Positions 49,870 through 59,208 of a DNA stretch of 64,000 nt are shown piece by piece (the stretch's first letter is position 1; every line of letters starts with the position of its first letter). The notes below the pieces were generated by a model, which searched no databases, was not told the origin of the DNA, and saw only the letters and a list, made by a program, of their open reading frames with translations. A program made the translations under genes and the position numbers. Source of the DNA: Pseudolabrys sp. Root1462. Lineage in GTDB: Bacteria > Pseudomonadota > Alphaproteobacteria > Rhizobiales > Xanthobacteraceae. The stretch covers positions 1,751,487 through 1,815,486 of the forward strand of contig NZ_LMFS01000001.1 in assembly GCF_001426945.1 (NCBI RefSeq). Direction: 5' to 3'.

Positions 49870-51429
49870 ATGGCTTGGCCTGTCCTCTCCGTCGTCACGT
49901 TCCTGCCGGTCCTCGGCGCGCTTCTGATCATGCTTATGGTCCGCGGCAACGGGCCCTTCGCCAAGGGCACGGCGCGCTGGATCGCGCTGTGGACCACGCT
50001 CGTTACCTTTGCCGTTTCGCTGGTGCTGGTGCGGCGTTTCGATATGTCGTCGCCGGAATTCCAGTTCACCGAAAAGCACGATTGGCTCGGCGTTGCCTCC
50101 TATCACCTTGGCGTCGATGGCATTTCGCTGCCTTTCATCATCCTGACCACGGCGCTGATGCCGCTCTGCATCCTGGCGAGTTGGACCTCGATCCAGAAGC
50201 GGGTCAAGGAATACATGATCGCGTTCCTCATGCTCGAAGCGCTGATGATCGGTACCTTCGCCGCGCTCGACTTGGTGCTTTTCTATCTGTTCTTCGAAGG
50301 TGGCCTGATCCCGATGTTCCTGATCATCGGCATCTGGGGTGGCCCGCGCCGCGTCTATGCGAGCTTCAAGTTCTTCCTCTACACCTTCGCCGGCTCGGTG
50401 CTGATGCTGCTCGCCATCATGGCGATGTACTGGCAGGCCGGCACCACCGACATTACGGTGCTGCTGCGCCACGGCTTCCCGGCGGGGATGCAGTACTGGG
50501 CGTGGCTGGCGTTCTTTGCTTCCTTCGCGGTGAAGATGCCGATGTGGCCGGTGCACACCTGGCTGCCGGATGCGCATGTCGAAGCGCCGACCGCGGGCTC
50601 GGTGATCCTGGCCGCGATCCTGTTGAAAATGGGCGGATACGGCTTCCTGCGCTTCTCGCTGCCGATGTTCCCTGTCGCCAGCGATTATTTCGCACCGCTG
50701 GTCTGGACGATGTCGGTCATTGCCATCGTCTACACCTCGCTGGTGGCGCTGATGCAGGAGGACGTGAAGAAACTGATCGCGTACTCCTCGGTCGCGCATA
50801 TGGGCTACGTCACCATGGGTATCTTCGCCGCAACGCATCAGGGCGTCTCCGGCGCGGTATTCCAGATGATCTCGCACGGCATCGTCTCCGGCGCTCTCTT
50901 CCTCTGCGTTGGCGTCGTCTACGATCGCATGCACACCCGCGAGATCGCCTTCTACGGCGGGCTCGCGCACCGCATGCCGGTGTTCGCCTTCGTCTTCATG
51001 CTGTTCACGATGGCGAATGTCGGCTTGCCGGGGACCTCGGGCTTCGTCGGCGAATTCCTGTCGCTGATAGGCACCTTCAAGGTGAATATCCCGGTCGCGA
51101 CCTTCGCCACGTTGGGTGTGATCTTCTCGGCGGCCTATGCGCTGTGGCTCTATCGCAAGATGGTGTTCGGTACGCTCAAGCCGGCGGTCGAAGGCATCAG
51201 GGACATGGGATTGCGCGAGGCGGTGATCTTCGCGCCGCTCGTCGTGCTGACCATTCTGTTTGGTGTCTGGCCGAAGCCCGTGCTTGACATGTCGTCGGCC
51301 TCTGTCGCGCAACTGCTCGACGGCTACGGCAAGGCAGTAAAGACGGCCAAGGATGAGGGCACCAAGGCGGCCGCCGCCAAGGCGCCGACGGTCGAGGCCA
51401 GCGTTATTCCGGTGAGCGCCACGCGATGA
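49870..51429 (+). CDS. nuoM: NADH-quinone oxidoreductase subunit M
   Basis: The 519-residue antiporter-like subunit has [21 protein letters not shown], the conserved glutamate region around [34 protein letters not shown] (first 20 diagnostic) and [22 protein letters not shown]. It starts 1 base after the nuoL stop and overlaps nuoN as ATGA. Confidence 0.98.
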   Translation: MAWPVLSVVTFLPVLGALLIMLMVRGNGPFAKGTARWIALWTTLVTFAVSLVLVRRFDMSSPEFQFTEKHDWLGVASYHLGVDGISLPFIILTTALMPLCILASWTSIQKRVKEYMIAFLMLEALMIGTFAALDLVLFYLFFEGGLIPMFLIIGIWGGPRRVYASFKFFLYTFAGSVLMLLAIMAMYWQAGTTDITVLLRHGFPAGMQYWAWLAFFASFAVKMPMWPVHTWLPDAHVEAPTAGSVILAAILLKMGGYGFLRFSLPMFPVASDYFAPLVWTMSVIAIVYTSLVALMQEDVKKLIAYSSVAHMGYVTMGIFAATHQGVSGAVFQMISHGIVSGALFLCVGVVYDRMHTREIAFYGGLAHRMPVFAFVFMLFTMANVGLPGTSGFVGEFLSLIGTFKVNIPVATFATLGVIFSAAYALWLYRKMVFGTLKPAVEGIRDMGLREAVIFAPLVVLTILFGVWPKPVLDMSSASVAQLLDGYGKAVKTAKDEGTKAAAAKAPTVEASVIPVSATR

Positions 51430-52865
51430 ACAACCTGACGTCCCTCCAATCGCTGCAGCCCGTCCTGCCGGAGATCGCCCTGGCGGTCGGCGCCATGGTG
51501 CTCTTGATGCTGGCGGTGTTTGCCGGCGACCGCGCCGCCCGCTTCGTCAACACGCTGTGCATCCTTTTGCTGATCGGCGTTGGCGCACTGATCGTCATGC
51601 AGCCGGCCGGTCGCGTCACGATGTTCGACAATGGCTTCGTGGTCGACGATTTCGCCCGGTTCCTCAAGCTTCTGGCGCTGGCCGGCTCGGCCGGTTCGCT
51701 GATCCTGTCGCTCGATTACCTGACGAGGGAAGGCCTGCAGAAGGCCGAGTTCGGCGTGCTGGTGCTTCTCGCCACCCTCGGCATGTTGCTGCTGATCTCG
51801 GCGAACGATCTGATCGCGCTCTATCTCGGCCTGGAGTTGATGAGCTTGCCGCTCTATGTCATCGCCTCGTCGAACCGGGACAATGCCAAATCGACCGAAG
51901 CGGGCCTCAAGTATTTCGTTCTCGGCGCACTGTCGTCCGGCATGCTGCTGTACGGCGCTTCGCTGATCTACGGCTTCACCGGCACTGTGAACTTCGCGGG
52001 TATCGCCAAGGCGGTGCAGGGTGGGGCGGGAACCGGACTGATCTTCGGCCTGGTGTTCCTGTTCGCCGGCTTCTGCTTCAAGATCTCGGCCGTGCCATTC
52101 CACATGTGGACGCCTGACGTCTATGAGGGCGCGCCGACCCCGGTGACTGCGTTCTTCGCCGCTGCGCCCAAGGTTGCCGGCATTGCCATCTTCGTCCGCG
52201 CCTCCGTGGTCGCCTTCCCGGGGATCACCCATTCCTGGCAGCAGATTGTCGTCTTCGTCTCGATCGCCTCGATGGCGCTCGGCGCCTTCGCCGCGATCGG
52301 CCAGACCAACATCAAGCGGCTGATGGCCTATTCCTCGATCGGCCATATGGGCTTCGCGCTCGTGGGGCTCGCCGCCGGCACCGCCGAAGGCGTGCAGGGC
52401 GTGCTGATCTACATGACGATCTACGTCGGCATGACGCTTGGCACCTTCGCCGTCATCTTGTCGATGCGCCGCGACGGCAGGATGGTCGAGAACATCAGCG
52501 ACCTCTCCGGCATGTCGCGCACGCATCCGACCATGGCCTTCATGCTGGCGATGCTGCTGTTCTCGCTCGCCGGTGTGCCGCCGCTCGCCGGCTTCTTCGG
52601 CAAATTCTACGTCTTCCTCGCCGCCATCAACGCCGGCCTGTATACGCTCGCCGTGATTGGCGTGCTGTCGAGCGTCGTGGGCGCGTTCTACTACCTGTCC
52701 ATCGTCAAGGTGATGTATTTCGATGCCCCGGCGCCCGCTTTCCAGCGCACGCCGGCGCTGGTCGGCCTAATGATGGTCGTGTTCGGGACGCTCAATATCG
52801 TGTTCTTCCTCTATCCGGCGCCGCTGCTCGGCGCGGCGACCGCGGCGGCCAAGTCGCTGTTCTAG
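51426..52865 (+). CDS. nuoN: NADH-quinone oxidoreductase subunit N
   Basis: The 479-residue antiporter-like subunit completes complex I. It has [36 protein letters not shown] and [27 protein letters not shown] (first 20 diagnostic). Right at the stop codon an 11-base sequence, GTCGCTGTTCT, is repeated 14 bases later (52853 and 52867). Confidence 0.97.
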   Translation: MNNLTSLQSLQPVLPEIALAVGAMVLLMLAVFAGDRAARFVNTLCILLLIGVGALIVMQPAGRVTMFDNGFVVDDFARFLKLLALAGSAGSLILSLDYLTREGLQKAEFGVLVLLATLGMLLLISANDLIALYLGLELMSLPLYVIASSNRDNAKSTEAGLKYFVLGALSSGMLLYGASLIYGFTGTVNFAGIAKAVQGGAGTGLIFGLVFLFAGFCFKISAVPFHMWTPDVYEGAPTPVTAFFAAAPKVAGIAIFVRASVVAFPGITHSWQQIVVFVSIASMALGAFAAIGQTNIKRLMAYSSIGHMGFALVGLAAGTAEGVQGVLIYMTIYVGMTLGTFAVILSMRRDGRMVENISDLSGMSRTHPTMAFMLAMLLFSLAGVPPLAGFFGKFYVFLAAINAGLYTLAVIGVLSSVVGAFYYLSIVKVMYFDAPAPAFQRTPALVGLMMVVFGTLNIVFFLYPAPLLGAATAAAKSLF

Positions 52866-52919
52866 TGTCGCTGTTCTGAGCGCGAAGCGCGCGTGGACGT
52901 GCCCGGCACGTCCTGATCA

Positions 52920-53675
52920 ATGAACCGCGAAGCCACGGACCTGGCGGGGGTCCGACACATAGCTTTCGAAAGGCTCGGCTCCACCAATGCCGAGGCGCAG
53001 GCGCTCGTGCGTGCCGGCGAGCGTGGTCCGTTGTGGGTCACCGCCACCATGCAGGAGGCCGGGCGTGGCCGCCGCGGCAAGGGCTGGGTGTCGCCACCAG
53101 GCAATCTCTATTCCTCGCTGCTGCTAACCGATCCGGCGCCGCCGCCGCTTGCCCCGCAGCTCTCTTTCGTCGCCGCGCTGGCGCTGCATGACGCGGTCGC
53201 CGAATGCGCGCCGCAACTCGGGCCGCTGCTCAAGGTAAAATGGCCGAACGATCTGTTGCTCGGTGATGCCAAGATCGCCGGTATCCTGATCGAGGGTGAG
53301 AGCGGCCCGCCGTTCGCCGCCGTCATCGGTATGGGCGTCAATTGCGCCAGCCACCCGCCGGACACGCCTTATGCCGCAACCGACCTGGCGTCGGCCGGCG
53401 CCGTGGTGGCGCCGGAGCATCTATTGGGCGCGCTGGCGCGAGCGATGCAGACGCGGCTCGCGCAATGGGATCGCGGGCAGGGTTTTGCCGCCATCCGCTC
53501 GGCCTGGCTCAGGCGCGCTGCCGGCCTCGGCACCGAGATTCACGTGCGGCTACCGGAACGCGAGTTCTCGGGGCATTTTGAAGGTCTCGATGAAAGCGGT
53601 CGGCTTTTGGTGCGCGGCGAAGATGGCATCACCGCCGTCACGGCCGGCGAAGTTTTTGGATTTGGACAGATATGA
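52920..53675 (+). CDS. birA: Biotin-[acetyl-CoA-carboxylase] ligase
   Basis: The 251-residue enzyme attaches biotin to carboxylase carrier domains. The catalytic GRGRRGKGWVSPPGNLYSSLL loop that binds biotinyl-AMP and KWPNDLLLGDAKIAGILIEG are present, followed by the C-terminal SH3-like domain. The N-terminal DNA-binding helix-turn-helix of E. coli BirA is absent, so this is a ligase without repressor function. It follows nuoN by 54 bases, a common alphaproteobacterial order, and overlaps rnj. Confidence 0.95.
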   Translation: MNREATDLAGVRHIAFERLGSTNAEAQALVRAGERGPLWVTATMQEAGRGRRGKGWVSPPGNLYSSLLLTDPAPPPLAPQLSFVAALALHDAVAECAPQLGPLLKVKWPNDLLLGDAKIAGILIEGESGPPFAAVIGMGVNCASHPPDTPYAATDLASAGAVVAPEHLLGALARAMQTRLAQWDRGQGFAAIRSAWLRRAAGLGTEIHVRLPEREFSGHFEGLDESGRLLVRGEDGITAVTAGEVFGFGQI

Positions 53676-55354
53676 ACAGCAACAACACGCGCACTGATCT
53701 GGTTTACGCGCCGCTCGGCGGCGTCGGTGAAATCGGCATGAACCTGTCGATCTATGGCCTCGGCAGCGACCACAAAAGGTCCTGGCTGGCAGTCGATCTC
53801 GGCGTCTCCTTCGCTCAGGAAGAACATCTGCCCGGTGTCGATCTCATCCTGCCGGACATCGGCTTCCTGGTGTCGGAGCGCAAGAACCTCGCCGGAATCG
53901 TCATCACGCACGCCCACGAAGACCACTTCGGCGCACTGATGGATCTGTGGCCGAAATTGAAGGTGCCGTTATTTGCAACGCCGTTTACCGCGGCGCTGCT
54001 CGAGGCCAAGCTCGGCAGCGAGCGAGGCGTCGCACCGGAGATTCCGGTGAACATCGTCAAGCCCGGCAGCCGGTTCTCGGTCGGCGCCTTTGACGTCGAG
54101 ATGGTGGCGATGGCGCACTCGATTCCGGAAGCGACCGCGCTGATCATCCGTACCCCGGCCGGCACCGTGCTGCACACCGGCGACTGGAAGATCGACAAGA
54201 CGCCGATGCTCGGGCCAGGCACTGACGAAGCCAAACTCCGCGCGCTCGGCGAGGAGGGCTGTCTCGCCGTGGTCGGCGATTCCACCAACGCGGTGCGCGA
54301 CGGTATTTCGCCGTCGGAGGCTGACGTCGAGAAAACCATTTCGGCGCTGATCCGCAGCGCCAAGGGGCGTGTTGCCGTCACCACTTTTGCCTCGAATGTC
54401 GAGCGGCTGCGCAGCGTCGCGCTGGCGGCGCAGGAGTGTGGCCGCGAGGTGGTGGTGGTCGGCCGCGCCATGGACCGCGTCGTCGCCATCGCGCGCGAAC
54501 TTGGCCTGCTCGACGGCGTCAAGCCGTTCCGCTCCGTCGATGCCTATGGCTATCTACCGCCGGACAAGGTCGTGGCGTTGTGCACCGGCAGCCAGGGGGA
54601 ACCGCGTGCGGCGCTGGCGCGCATTGCCGAGGACCAGCATCCCGACGTCACCTTGTCGCGCGGCGACACCGTGATCTTTTCCGCCCGCACCATTCCCGGC
54701 AACGAGAAGGAGGTCGGCCGCATCGTCAACGGCCTGATCGACCAAGGCATCGAGGTCATCACCGACCGTACGCATCTGGTCCACGTTTCCGGCCACCCGC
54801 GCCGCGCCGAGGTCGAGCAACTGCTGTCGTGGGTCAAGCCGAAGATTCTGATCCCCGTCCATGGCGAGGCGTTGCATCTGTCCGAGCACGCCAAGCTCGG
54901 CCGGGCCATGGGCATTCCGGAAGTCGTTCAGTGCCGTAACGGCGACTTGGTACGTTTGGTTGAGGGCAAGGCGTCCATCATCGACGAGGTGCCATCGGGC
55001 CGCACCTACAAGGACGGCTCCCTACTGGTGCAGGCCGACGCGCGCACCATTGCCGACCGCAAGCGCTTGGCCTTCGCCGGGGCCATTTCTGTGGCGCTGG
55101 CGCTGACCGAACGCGGCGAACTGGTTGCGGACCCGGAATTTGACATGATCGGCATACCGGAGCGCGACGCCGGCGGCGAACTGATTTCCGATGCCGTGCT
55201 CGAGGCGATCGAGTCCACCTACGAGACGCTACCGCGCAAGCGCCGCGGCGATCCGGATACACTCGCCGAAGCGGTGCGCCGCGCGGTCCGCGCCGCCGTG
55301 GCGCACCGCTGGGGCAAAAAGCCTATGTGCCACGTCCATGTGCTCGTGGTTTGA
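53672..55354 (+). CDS. rnj: Ribonuclease J
   Basis: The 560-residue metallo-beta-lactamase/beta-CASP nuclease has 5'-3' exo- and endonuclease activity on RNA. The zinc motif is HAHEDHFGAL, with LHTGDWKID, GDSTNA and the beta-CASP segment CTGSQGEPRAALARI. The C-terminal domain follows with RRGDPDTLAEAVRRAVRAAV. Its start codon overlaps the birA stop, so the two are coupled. Alphaproteobacteria with RNase J often have it in this place. Confidence 0.96.
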   Translation: MNSNNTRTDLVYAPLGGVGEIGMNLSIYGLGSDHKRSWLAVDLGVSFAQEEHLPGVDLILPDIGFLVSERKNLAGIVITHAHEDHFGALMDLWPKLKVPLFATPFTAALLEAKLGSERGVAPEIPVNIVKPGSRFSVGAFDVEMVAMAHSIPEATALIIRTPAGTVLHTGDWKIDKTPMLGPGTDEAKLRALGEEGCLAVVGDSTNAVRDGISPSEADVEKTISALIRSAKGRVAVTTFASNVERLRSVALAAQECGREVVVVGRAMDRVVAIARELGLLDGVKPFRSVDAYGYLPPDKVVALCTGSQGEPRAALARIAEDQHPDVTLSRGDTVIFSARTIPGNEKEVGRIVNGLIDQGIEVITDRTHLVHVSGHPRRAEVEQLLSWVKPKILIPVHGEALHLSEHAKLGRAMGIPEVVQCRNGDLVRLVEGKASIIDEVPSGRTYKDGSLLVQADARTIADRKRLAFAGAISVALALTERGELVADPEFDMIGIPERDAGGELISDAVLEAIESTYETLPRKRRGDPDTLAEAVRRAVRAAVAHRWGKKPMCHVHVLVV

Positions 55355-55393
55355 TACATACGCCGGCTTGCTACGAGAGGTAGGGGGAGTTCA

Positions 55394-55798
55394 ATGATCG
55401 GTCGTCTCAATCATGTCGCCATCGCCGTGCGCGACATCGCCAAAGCTGCGGCGGTTTATCGCGACACGCTCGGCGCCGATGTCTCGGAGAAGGTGGCGCA
55501 GCCGGATCACGGCGTCTTCACCGTGTTCATCAATCTGCCGAATACGAAGATCGAATTGCTCGAACCGATGGGCGAGGGCTCACCGATCGCCAAGTTCCTC
55601 GACAAGAACCCGGACGGCGGCATCCATCATGTCTGTTACGAGGTTGACGACATCATTGCCGCGCGCGACACGCTCAAGAAGCAGGGCGCACGCGTGCTCG
55701 GCGACGGCGAGCCGAAGATCGGCGCACATGGCAAGCCGGTGATGTTTCTGCATCCGAAGGACTTCTGCGGCACGCTCGTCGAACTCGAACAGGCATGA
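55394..55798 (+). CDS. mce: Methylmalonyl-CoA epimerase
   Basis: The 134-residue glyoxalase-fold enzyme interconverts (R)- and (S)-methylmalonyl-CoA in propionate metabolism. It has LNHVAIAVRDIAKAAAVYRD with the metal histidine, IELLEPMGEGSPIAKFL, GGIHHVCYEVDDI with the second histidine, and a late FLHPKDFCGTLVELEQ glutamate ligand. It lies 39 bases after rnj. Confidence 0.93.
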   Translation: MIGRLNHVAIAVRDIAKAAAVYRDTLGADVSEKVAQPDHGVFTVFINLPNTKIELLEPMGEGSPIAKFLDKNPDGGIHHVCYEVDDIIAARDTLKKQGARVLGDGEPKIGAHGKPVMFLHPKDFCGTLVELEQA

Positions 55799-55861
55799 AT
55801 CGCGCCTGACCGGGAAAAGCGGGTGCCGGTTTTCTGATAAGGCGATGCGCAAGGGAAGATC

Positions 55862-56134
55862 ATGAGCACAACGACCATCGTCGCGATTTATGTTCTCATC
55901 TGGTGGGTGACGTTGTTCGCCGTACTGCCTTGGGGCGTGCGCAGCCAGCACGAGGCGGGCGCTTTCGAAGCCGGTACGGATCCAGGCGCACCGGCGACGC
56001 ACACAATGTGGCGCAAGATTCTCTACACAACGGTGATCGCGACCGCGATCTTCGGCGCGCTCTACGTCGCTTATACGCGCGATCTCATCCCGTTCGGCTT
56101 TCTCGAACGAGTTTCCCAGCCGCCGCATTCGTGA
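55862..56134 (+). CDS. DUF1467 family membrane protein
   Basis: The 90-residue protein has two helices with the family sequence IYVLIWWVTLFAVLPWGVRS and KILYTTVIATAIFGALYVAY. DUF1467 is alphaproteobacterial, commonly found after mce as here, and has no known role. The gene ends the long plus-strand run that starts with nuoA. Confidence 0.9.
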   Translation: MSTTTIVAIYVLIWWVTLFAVLPWGVRSQHEAGAFEAGTDPGAPATHTMWRKILYTTVIATAIFGALYVAYTRDLIPFGFLERVSQPPHS

Positions 56135-56170
56135 GTCGGCGGGCCACGGCGCCAGGCGCGATCGTGCACG

Positions 56171-56200
56171 CAAAAAAAGAGCAGGGCACTTGCCCTGCTC
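56171..56200 (-). terminator. Terminator between the DUF1467 gene and the copper operon
   Basis: On the minus strand GAGCAGGGCA, AGT loop region, TGCCCTGCTC is followed by TTTTTTT. It would end the copD transcript, about 190 bases after its stop. The same hairpin may also slow transcription from the plus strand. Confidence 0.8.
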
Positions 56201-56385
56201 GGTCTTCTGTAGCTGTCTCTCAGCCTCGATTTAATTGGCTTTTTTGAGCTTTGTTATCGAGGCGGCTGCGGTTTCGCGCCGGAGACTTTCCTCCCAAGAC
56301 TTGGACCGTTTGTCGGAGCGCTGGTCTTGCTGCCAGCCATCCTGCCACTCGGCTTGAAGAATGCTAACGGATGGAATCAGGTGTG

Positions 56386-57630
56386 TCACCTGCATTCGTT
56401 GCTGCACTGCGTTATTACAATCGGCGCGTCGAGTACCGTCGCCGTGCCTTTTCTTTCGATGATCACGCGAGCGGTCCACACGCCAGGCGATTGTATACGC
56501 AGGTTCTCAATCACCCATGTTCCGTCTGGTAATTGCCGGGCATCGTGCCGGATACCGGCTGCACCGGAAAAGGTCGGATCGAGCGCCAATTGCACGCGAT
56601 CAGCGGCAAACGGCGCGTAGTCCTCGTGCCACAATCGGATGATCGCGGCCGAGGTGCCGGCGTAACCGGGGTCGATGGTGAGATCGGCCATCACCACCTC
56701 GGTGTGGATATGGACGAAAGCTGCATCCGGATTAATCGCTGCCGTCGGCTTGTGCAGGTGGCTGGCCGGGGCAAGCGTGCCGAGAATGCCGACGAGCACG
56801 AGAATTCCCAGTCCCAACACGGTCTCGACCAGAGTTGTGCCGGCGAGGGCGTCGAGCGCGCCCCGCCCGGGCAGCCGCGAGGTGAGCCGGTAGCGGTTGA
56901 ACGCCGCCAACCCCAGCATGGCCGCGAACAGCGCCAGTTTCAGCACCAGCACGCGGCCGTAGGCGGACGCCAGGAGGTCCGTCGGCCACCCTAACAGTAC
57001 GGCGCTGTTGATGATGCCGCTGGTCAGGAGCGCCAGAACGCAGCCGATCGCCAGCAGCGAGAAGCGCCGGGTCACGCGGGCGGCCAGATCGCCCGGCGCC
57101 GGGGCGCCGCGGCTCCAGACCAGCAGTGAGGCGAAAGCCGGCAGGCCGCCGAGCCATAGACTGGCGGCGATCAGGTGCGCCACATCGGAAATGAGGTGAA
57201 CGGCGCCGAGCAGCCCGGTCCCGGCGCCGGCATGGCCGGTCCAGGCGATCGCCCCAGTCAGCGCCGTTGTCGCCCCGACCGCCGGCCAGCGTCCGCGCGG
57301 CAGGGCCAGCGCCGCCGCGGCCAGCACGACGAGCGCCAGCCGGATGATGGCGATCCGTCCGAACCGGGTATCGGTCACTACCGAGATGAGGCCGCCATCG
57401 CCGAGTGCCTCGCTGACCGGTAAGGCGAGGATGCGCGCGGCAACGAGGGCGAACCACAACACGCCCGAGAGAAGCGCCACCGCGAGCGCCGCCGCCGCGA
57501 AACGGCGGAACTGGCGATCGAGGCCGTCGAGGCGGCCGACGAGCAGCATAAACGCGGCCGTGCCCAACGCCGCCAAGCAGGCGGCGAAGTGCACGGCACG
57601 AACGATGGCGAGCGGCTCGGGCATCGGCAT
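56386..57630 (-). CDS. copD: Copper resistance protein CopD domain with C-terminal beta domain
   Basis: The 414-residue membrane protein has a CopD-type segment of about eight helices (residues 5-305). Conserved histidines are seen in IVRAVHFAAC, AVHLISDVAHLIAASLWLGGLPA and the NRYRLTSRLP region. After ASHLHKP a soluble domain of about 110 residues follows, with AIIRLWHEDYAPFAADRVQL, resembling YtkA/CopC-like beta domains. A CopD-beta fusion is known from the Bacillus YcnJ type. It probably imports or handles copper at the membrane. The start could be 57630 or 57624. Confidence 0.87.
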   Translation of the reverse strand: MPMPEPLAIVRAVHFAACLAALGTAAFMLLVGRLDGLDRQFRRFAAAALAVALLSGVLWFALVAARILALPVSEALGDGGLISVVTDTRFGRIAIIRLALVVLAAAALALPRGRWPAVGATTALTGAIAWTGHAGAGTGLLGAVHLISDVAHLIAASLWLGGLPAFASLLVWSRGAPAPGDLAARVTRRFSLLAIGCVLALLTSGIINSAVLLGWPTDLLASAYGRVLVLKLALFAAMLGLAAFNRYRLTSRLPGRGALDALAGTTLVETVLGLGILVLVGILGTLAPASHLHKPTAAINPDAAFVHIHTEVVMADLTIDPGYAGTSAAIIRLWHEDYAPFAADRVQLALDPTFSGAAGIRHDARQLPDGTWVIENLRIQSPGVWTARVIIERKGTATVLDAPIVITQCSNECR

Positions 57631-57638
57631 CGGGTCGG

Positions 57639-58004
57639 CTAGGGCGCGACGGTGAAAGTGAAGCTGCCCTGGCTGCGGTGGGTGTCGACCGAGAGCACCT
57701 TCCACACCACCTTGTAGGCACCGGCTTGCAACGCTTTCAGCTTCACCTTGAGCACGGCGGCGTTGTCGGCGGCGCCGGTAGCTTTGCCGTCTTGCACCGC
57801 GGTGCCTTTGGCGTCTTGCACCACGATCGAGGAGAACTTCGGCTCGACCGCTTCGGTGAACCACAACGACACCTCACTCGGCGCTTGCGCCACCTTGGCG
57901 TCGACCGCGGGCTGGGCGTGGTCGAGATGGGCGTGCGCCAGCGCAGCGCCTGGCAGGAGCGCAAGTAAGATTCCGCCCAACAAAATTCGTATGACGTTTC
58001 GCAT
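57639..58004 (-). CDS. copC: Copper-binding periplasmic protein CopC
   Basis: The 121-residue protein has a signal peptide ending GAALA and a mature N-terminus HAHLDHAQPAVD, where the first histidine makes the copper site. The family pattern VSLWFTEAVEPKFSSIVV and YKVVWKVLSVDTHRSQGSFTF gives the second histidine region. It lies 4 bases behind the YcnI-like gene and 8 before copD. Confidence 0.92.
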   Translation of the reverse strand: MRNVIRILLGGILLALLPGAALAHAHLDHAQPAVDAKVAQAPSEVSLWFTEAVEPKFSSIVVQDAKGTAVQDGKATGAADNAAVLKVKLKALQAGAYKVVWKVLSVDTHRSQGSFTFTVAP

Positions 58005-58008
58005 GGGG

Positions 58009-58566
58009 TCAGTGTCCTTTGCTGGCAGCGGGGATGAGCTTGATGGCCGGCGCCGGTTCGCCGAGATGTTCGTCCGGTTTGCCGGCCGATGGAACCTGCA
58101 CCCAGCGATGCTCGCCTTTCTGACAAGTCTGAGTCACAGGAAAATACAAGGTCGTTCCCGGCGTCAGTTCGCCGGCGACGAAGGTCTGCAGAATAAACTC
58201 GTCGAAATAGCCGTCCGGCAGCGCGCCGCCCGACCAGACGATCTCCTTCGGTCCTTCGGTGAACTTGGCGCCGTGCAGGAAGCTGTAGGGCTTGGCGTAG
58301 GCGCCTCGTTTGATTTCGATGGTCCAGCCTGGCTTGACCATCGGCTTTACCGAGATCACGCCTTCGGGAATCTGCACCGCGATCTTGACCGTCGGCGAAC
58401 CGTCGCAGCCATGCGGTACGGTGAGCACGGCCTTGTAGAACGAGCCGATAGCGACTTCCTTCTTGTCGAGTGTGACATGCGCGGAAGCGATGTTGAACGT
58501 GCTGAGCGAGAGAACGGCAACGAACGCGCATGACGGCATGCGGCCGCGCCAACGGATGTTGGTCAT
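58009..58566 (-). CDS. YcnI-family (DUF1775) copper-associated protein
   Basis: The 185-residue exported protein has a signal peptide ending in NIASA and the mature start HVTLDKKEVAIGSFYKAVL. Its N-terminal histidine is the usual copper ligand, and GCDGSPTVKIAVQIPEGV and WSGGALPDGYFDEFILQTF are family segments. Unlike Gram-positive YcnI it lacks a C-terminal anchor, so it is periplasmic. ATG 58566 starts the signal peptide. Confidence 0.9.
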   Translation of the reverse strand: MTNIRWRGRMPSCAFVAVLSLSTFNIASAHVTLDKKEVAIGSFYKAVLTVPHGCDGSPTVKIAVQIPEGVISVKPMVKPGWTIEIKRGAYAKPYSFLHGAKFTEGPKEIVWSGGALPDGYFDEFILQTFVAGELTPGTTLYFPVTQTCQKGEHRWVQVPSAGKPDEHLGEPAPAIKLIPAASKGH

Positions 58567-58623
58567 GAGTTCAGTCCTGTTCGATGAGCTGTGATGAATG
58601 CGGCGCAAAAGCCACAACGACAA

Positions 58624-59007
58624 TCACGCGCTCAGCGGAGGACCTCGGGCCGAATGCTGATGAGAAACGACGCCGGTCGAGCGTGCTGCGTCCACCGGAC
58701 GCAGCACGCGCAGCAGTCTGCCGGGCTCGAGGACGCCGGCGAGCACCGCGTCCGCGGCACTCGACGCCACCGGCGCGACGCCGCATAGCGTGCAGTGATC
58801 GCAGGCCTTGCTCGGTTTTGCCGGCTGACCGGCTGGCGATTGATCGCCTTCAACTGTCGCCTGATCAACGATGCTGTGGCAGATGGCGGTGAGGGGATCG
58901 AAGCTGGCGCCGACGGGCACCGGGCCGAGCGCGGCCCACAGAATCGCATTCAGCGCGACCGAATAGATCGCCAGTACCGATACGATTTTGCGCCAACCGA
59001 AACGCAT
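58624..59007 (-). CDS. DUF2946 family protein
   Basis: The 127-residue protein has an N-terminal hydrophobic helix (residues 9-29) and a CDHCTLCG motif at about residue 69, the DUF2946 hallmark that suggests metal binding. The family is often linked with copper genes, as here where it is first in a four-gene unit. ATG 59007 is favoured; an ATG at 59040 would add 11 residues. Confidence 0.82.
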   Translation of the reverse strand: MRFGWRKIVSVLAIYSVALNAILWAALGPVPVGASFDPLTAICHSIVDQATVEGDQSPAGQPAKPSKACDHCTLCGVAPVASSAADAVLAGVLEPGRLLRVLRPVDAARSTGVVSHQHSARGPPLSA

Positions 59008-59208
59008 GATTGCTCGTTCCACCGGCCGGTTACCTATCATTAACTTTTCAATACTGCCAGCCTCCGGTTTGGCTTCGCTGCAACGTTCTCGATAAGGCTG
59101 GATAACACTGCGGTTAATCGGCAGTTAACTCGGTTCCGCCTAAGTAAACGCATTCTAAATGACGCGCTGATTCCAGTGGCGTCACGGCAGGATGCAGGGT
59201 CCTTCGGC

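Noticed and set aside
56231-56479. 82-codon minus-strand frame overlapping the copD 3' end
   Set aside because: Charged, low-complexity product, overlap with copD in another frame, and no convincing ribosome site.
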